Source of the DNA: Neisseriaceae bacterium
GTDB taxonomy: Bacteria; Pseudomonadota; Gammaproteobacteria; Burkholderiales; Neisseriaceae
Length of the DNA: 6,484 nucleotides
Direction: 5' to 3'
NCBI GenBank assembly: GCA_030146285.1
Contig: JASLBZ010000133.1
Span: 1-6,484 of the forward strand
The translations under genes and the position numbers were made by a program. Positions 4,932 to 6,484 of the stretch are shown here, in pieces. Position 1 is the first letter of the stretch; each line of letters opens with the position of its first letter. Below the pieces are notes generated by a model. It made no database searches. It was not told the origin of the DNA and saw nothing but the letters and a program-made list of their open reading frames with translations.

Positions 4932-6484
4932 GCCATCGGTGGGTTTAAATCCGGTTGGTGCTTCTAACAGCAAAGCACGAACAGTGGGGTAGTCACTGTC
5001 TTTGCAAGCGATATCCAGGCGATTTAGCAAAGCCTCTAACTCATCCCAAGGCAGCATGGCTTCGGTTGCAGTCATGATGCGTGGGTGGTCACTGGCGGTG
5101 ACATTGTCGCCAATCAACAGCTCTTCATACAGTTTTTCGCCAGGGCGAAGGCCTGTAATTTTGATTTCAATATCGCCTTTTGGATTGGAAAAATCCTTGA
5201 TTTCTAAACCACTTAATAAAACCATTTTTCGAGCCAAATCCATGATTTTTACCGACTCACCCATATCCAATACAAAGACATCACCACCGTGACCTAAAGC
5301 ACCGGCTTGAATCACCAATTGCGCTGCCTCTGGAATGGTCATGAAAAAACGGGTAATTTCGGGGTGAGTAAGGGTGATCGGGCCACCTTGCTTGATTTGT
5401 TTTTCAAATAAAGGCACTACCGAACCGGATGAGCCCAAAACATTGCCAAAGCGCACCATGCAAAAACGGGTTTTTTGTTCAGGAAGACTTGCCAAAGCTT
5501 GTAAGGTTAATTCTGCCATGCGCTTAGATGCACCCATGGTATTGGTGGGGCGCACGGCTTTGTCAGTCGAAATCAGTACAAAGTTTGCAACACCAGCTTC
5601 AATGGCAGCCTGAGCACAAAATAACGTACCAAATACATTATTGCGAATGCCTTCAATCACATTAAATTCTACCATTGGCACATGTTTGTAAGCGGCTGCG
5701 TGGTAAACCGTATTGACCTTGAAGTCGTGCATGATGTTAAGCAAGCGTTTGTGCTGTTGAATCGAACCCAATAGTGGGATAATTTTGACTTCGAGTTGTT
5801 TTTTGATTGCGTAGTCACGCAACTCTTTGTCAATGTTATACAAAGCATATTCAGACAAATCGAACAATAACAAAGAAGAAGGTTGTTGTTCTATGATTTG
5901 TCGGCACAATTCCGAGCCAATAGAGCCACCTGCACCGGTGACCATGACCACTTGGTCTTTGATATTGGCTGACATTAGCTTGTCTTGGGGATCAATGGGG
6001 GTACGCCCCAATAAATCAATCACTGATACGGGTTTTAAAGCATCAATGGTCACATTGCCATCAACCAAATCTCGCATGCCCGGAATCGATAAAACCTCGC
6101 AAGGAAGTGGCGTTAGCATATTCAAAATGCGTTGTCTCTCCTCATTGGCTGCGCTGGGAATGGCCAAGAGGATTTTTTCAATGCCGTATTTTTCAATCAA
6201 GCGTGGAATTTTATCGGGCGAGTACACTGTGTGGTTTTGAATAATGCTTTGGTGCAAATCAGGATTGTCATCCACAAAAGCAATGGGATGGTATTCATCG
6301 ACTTGTTTTAAGCCCTCAAGCAATTGACGTCCTGATTGGCCTGCGCCATAGATTAAGACAGGCTGGCCAAATGCCTTATTGCCCATGTGCAAAATTTCTT
6401 TAATAATCAATCTTGAGCCTGTAAACGCGGTAATGCTCATGAAGAAATACAAAACAGGAATGCTTCGTGGCAATTCAGAATGGG
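4899..6484 (-). CDS. pglD: PglD/CapD/WbpM-type UDP-N-acetylglucosamine 4,6-dehydratase, 5' end outside window
   Basis: Proteins of this family sit in the inner membrane and convert UDP-GlcNAc to the 4-keto-6-deoxy sugar that starts synthesis of bacillosamine-type sugars for protein glycosylation, capsule or O-antigen. The frame is open to the window edge; TTG at 6473 is only an internal codon. About 528 residues are present of the usual ~600-660, so the N-terminal membrane helices are mostly missing. Counting from the TTG: a first nucleotide-binding fold with YGAGQSGRQ (42-50), the dehydratase Rossmann motif TGAGGSIGSE (179-188), HAAAYKHVPMVE (258-269), STDKA (302-306), NTMGASKR (311-318), FGNVLGSSGSV (342-352), HPEITRFFMT (370-379) and GLRPGEKLYEEL (441-452). 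Met replaces the usual Tyr of YxxxK in MGASK, the hallmark of this long membrane-bound subgroup. The symbol follows Neisseria usage and is inferred; capD, wbpM or pglF are equivalents. Its last 33 bp are duplicated downstream. Partner aminotransferase and transferase genes would lie beyond the right edge. Confidence 0.92.
   Translation of the reverse strand, partial: HSELPRSIPVLYFFMSITAFTGSRLIIKEILHMGNKAFGQPVLIYGAGQSGRQLLEGLKQVDEYHPIAFVDDNPDLHQSIIQNHTVYSPDKIPRLIEKYGIEKILLAIPSAANEERQRILNMLTPLPCEVLSIPGMRDLVDGNVTIDALKPVSVIDLLGRTPIDPQDKLMSANIKDQVVMVTGAGGSIGSELCRQIIEQQPSSLLLFDLSEYALYNIDKELRDYAIKKQLEVKIIPLLGSIQQHKRLLNIMHDFKVNTVYHAAAYKHVPMVEFNVIEGIRNNVFGTLFCAQAAIEAGVANFVLISTDKAVRPTNTMGASKRMAELTLQALASLPEQKTRFCMVRFGNVLGSSGSVVPLFEKQIKQGGPITLTHPEITRFFMTIPEAAQLVIQAGALGHGGDVFVLDMGESVKIMDLARKMVLLSGLEIKDFSNPKGDIEIKITGLRPGEKLYEELLIGDNVTASDHPRIMTATEAMLPWDELEALLNRLDIACKDSDYPTVRALLLEAPTGFKPTDGICDLLWQQSH

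Noticed and set aside
5848..5860. TTTGTCTGAAT on the minus strand, resembling the end of a neisserial DNA uptake sequence
   Set aside because: Only the last eight bases match a known dialect, it lies inside pglD coding sequence, and no second copy was found; neither strong hairpin in the window contains such a sequence.
5002..6240. Three plus-strand frames opposite pglD
   Set aside because: The minus strand encodes a full series of dehydratase motifs through this region; the plus-strand frames are chance openings.

Overview
The window looks like chromosomal DNA of a betaproteobacterium, most likely a member of the Neisseriaceae with moderate G+C. The reasons are a hisZ gene (the regulatory subunit partner of short-form HisG) followed directly by purA, an order I know from Neisseria and other Betaproteobacteria, and a long WbpM/PglD-type sugar dehydratase. 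I cannot name the genus. I found no clear copy of the neisserial DNA uptake sequence dialects I know, not even at the two strong hairpins where they often sit.

Left half, plus strand (1-3200): the 3' half of uppP (undecaprenyl pyrophosphate phosphatase), a 225-bp gap with a strong hairpin plus T-run just before hisZ, then hisZ and purA 21 bp apart and probably co-transcribed. HisZ controls the ATP-phosphoribosyltransferase step of histidine synthesis, which consumes ATP and returns AICAR to the purine pathway. PurA makes the AMP precursor from IMP, so the pair couples histidine and adenine supply. A 12-bp stem flanked by A and T runs (3168-3195) ends purA and can also serve the convergent genes arriving from the right.

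Right half, minus strand (3200-6484), read right to left: a 5'-truncated pglD/capD-like UDP-N-acetylhexosamine 4,6-dehydratase gene, a small A+T-rich gene of 208 codons with a HEPN-like RNKISAH motif, and a gene for an uncharacterised exported protein. No terminator lies between pglD and the small gene, so they may be read as one unit.

The main observation is that the last 33 bp of pglD, including its stop codon, occur twice in direct orientation: once at the real gene end (4899-4931) and again just upstream of the exported-protein gene (4117-4149), with one mismatch. Between them sits the A+T-rich HEPN-like gene (about 35% G+C by hand count over 4261-4860, against about 47-52% in two 60-bp lines sampled on either side). 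Removing one repeat plus the intervening DNA (782 bp) would put the exported-protein start codon 22 bp after the pglD stop. This reads as a one-gene cassette inserted at the 3' end of pglD that rebuilt the gene end. Its cargo may be a small defence or toxin protein, but that function is inferred from a short motif only.
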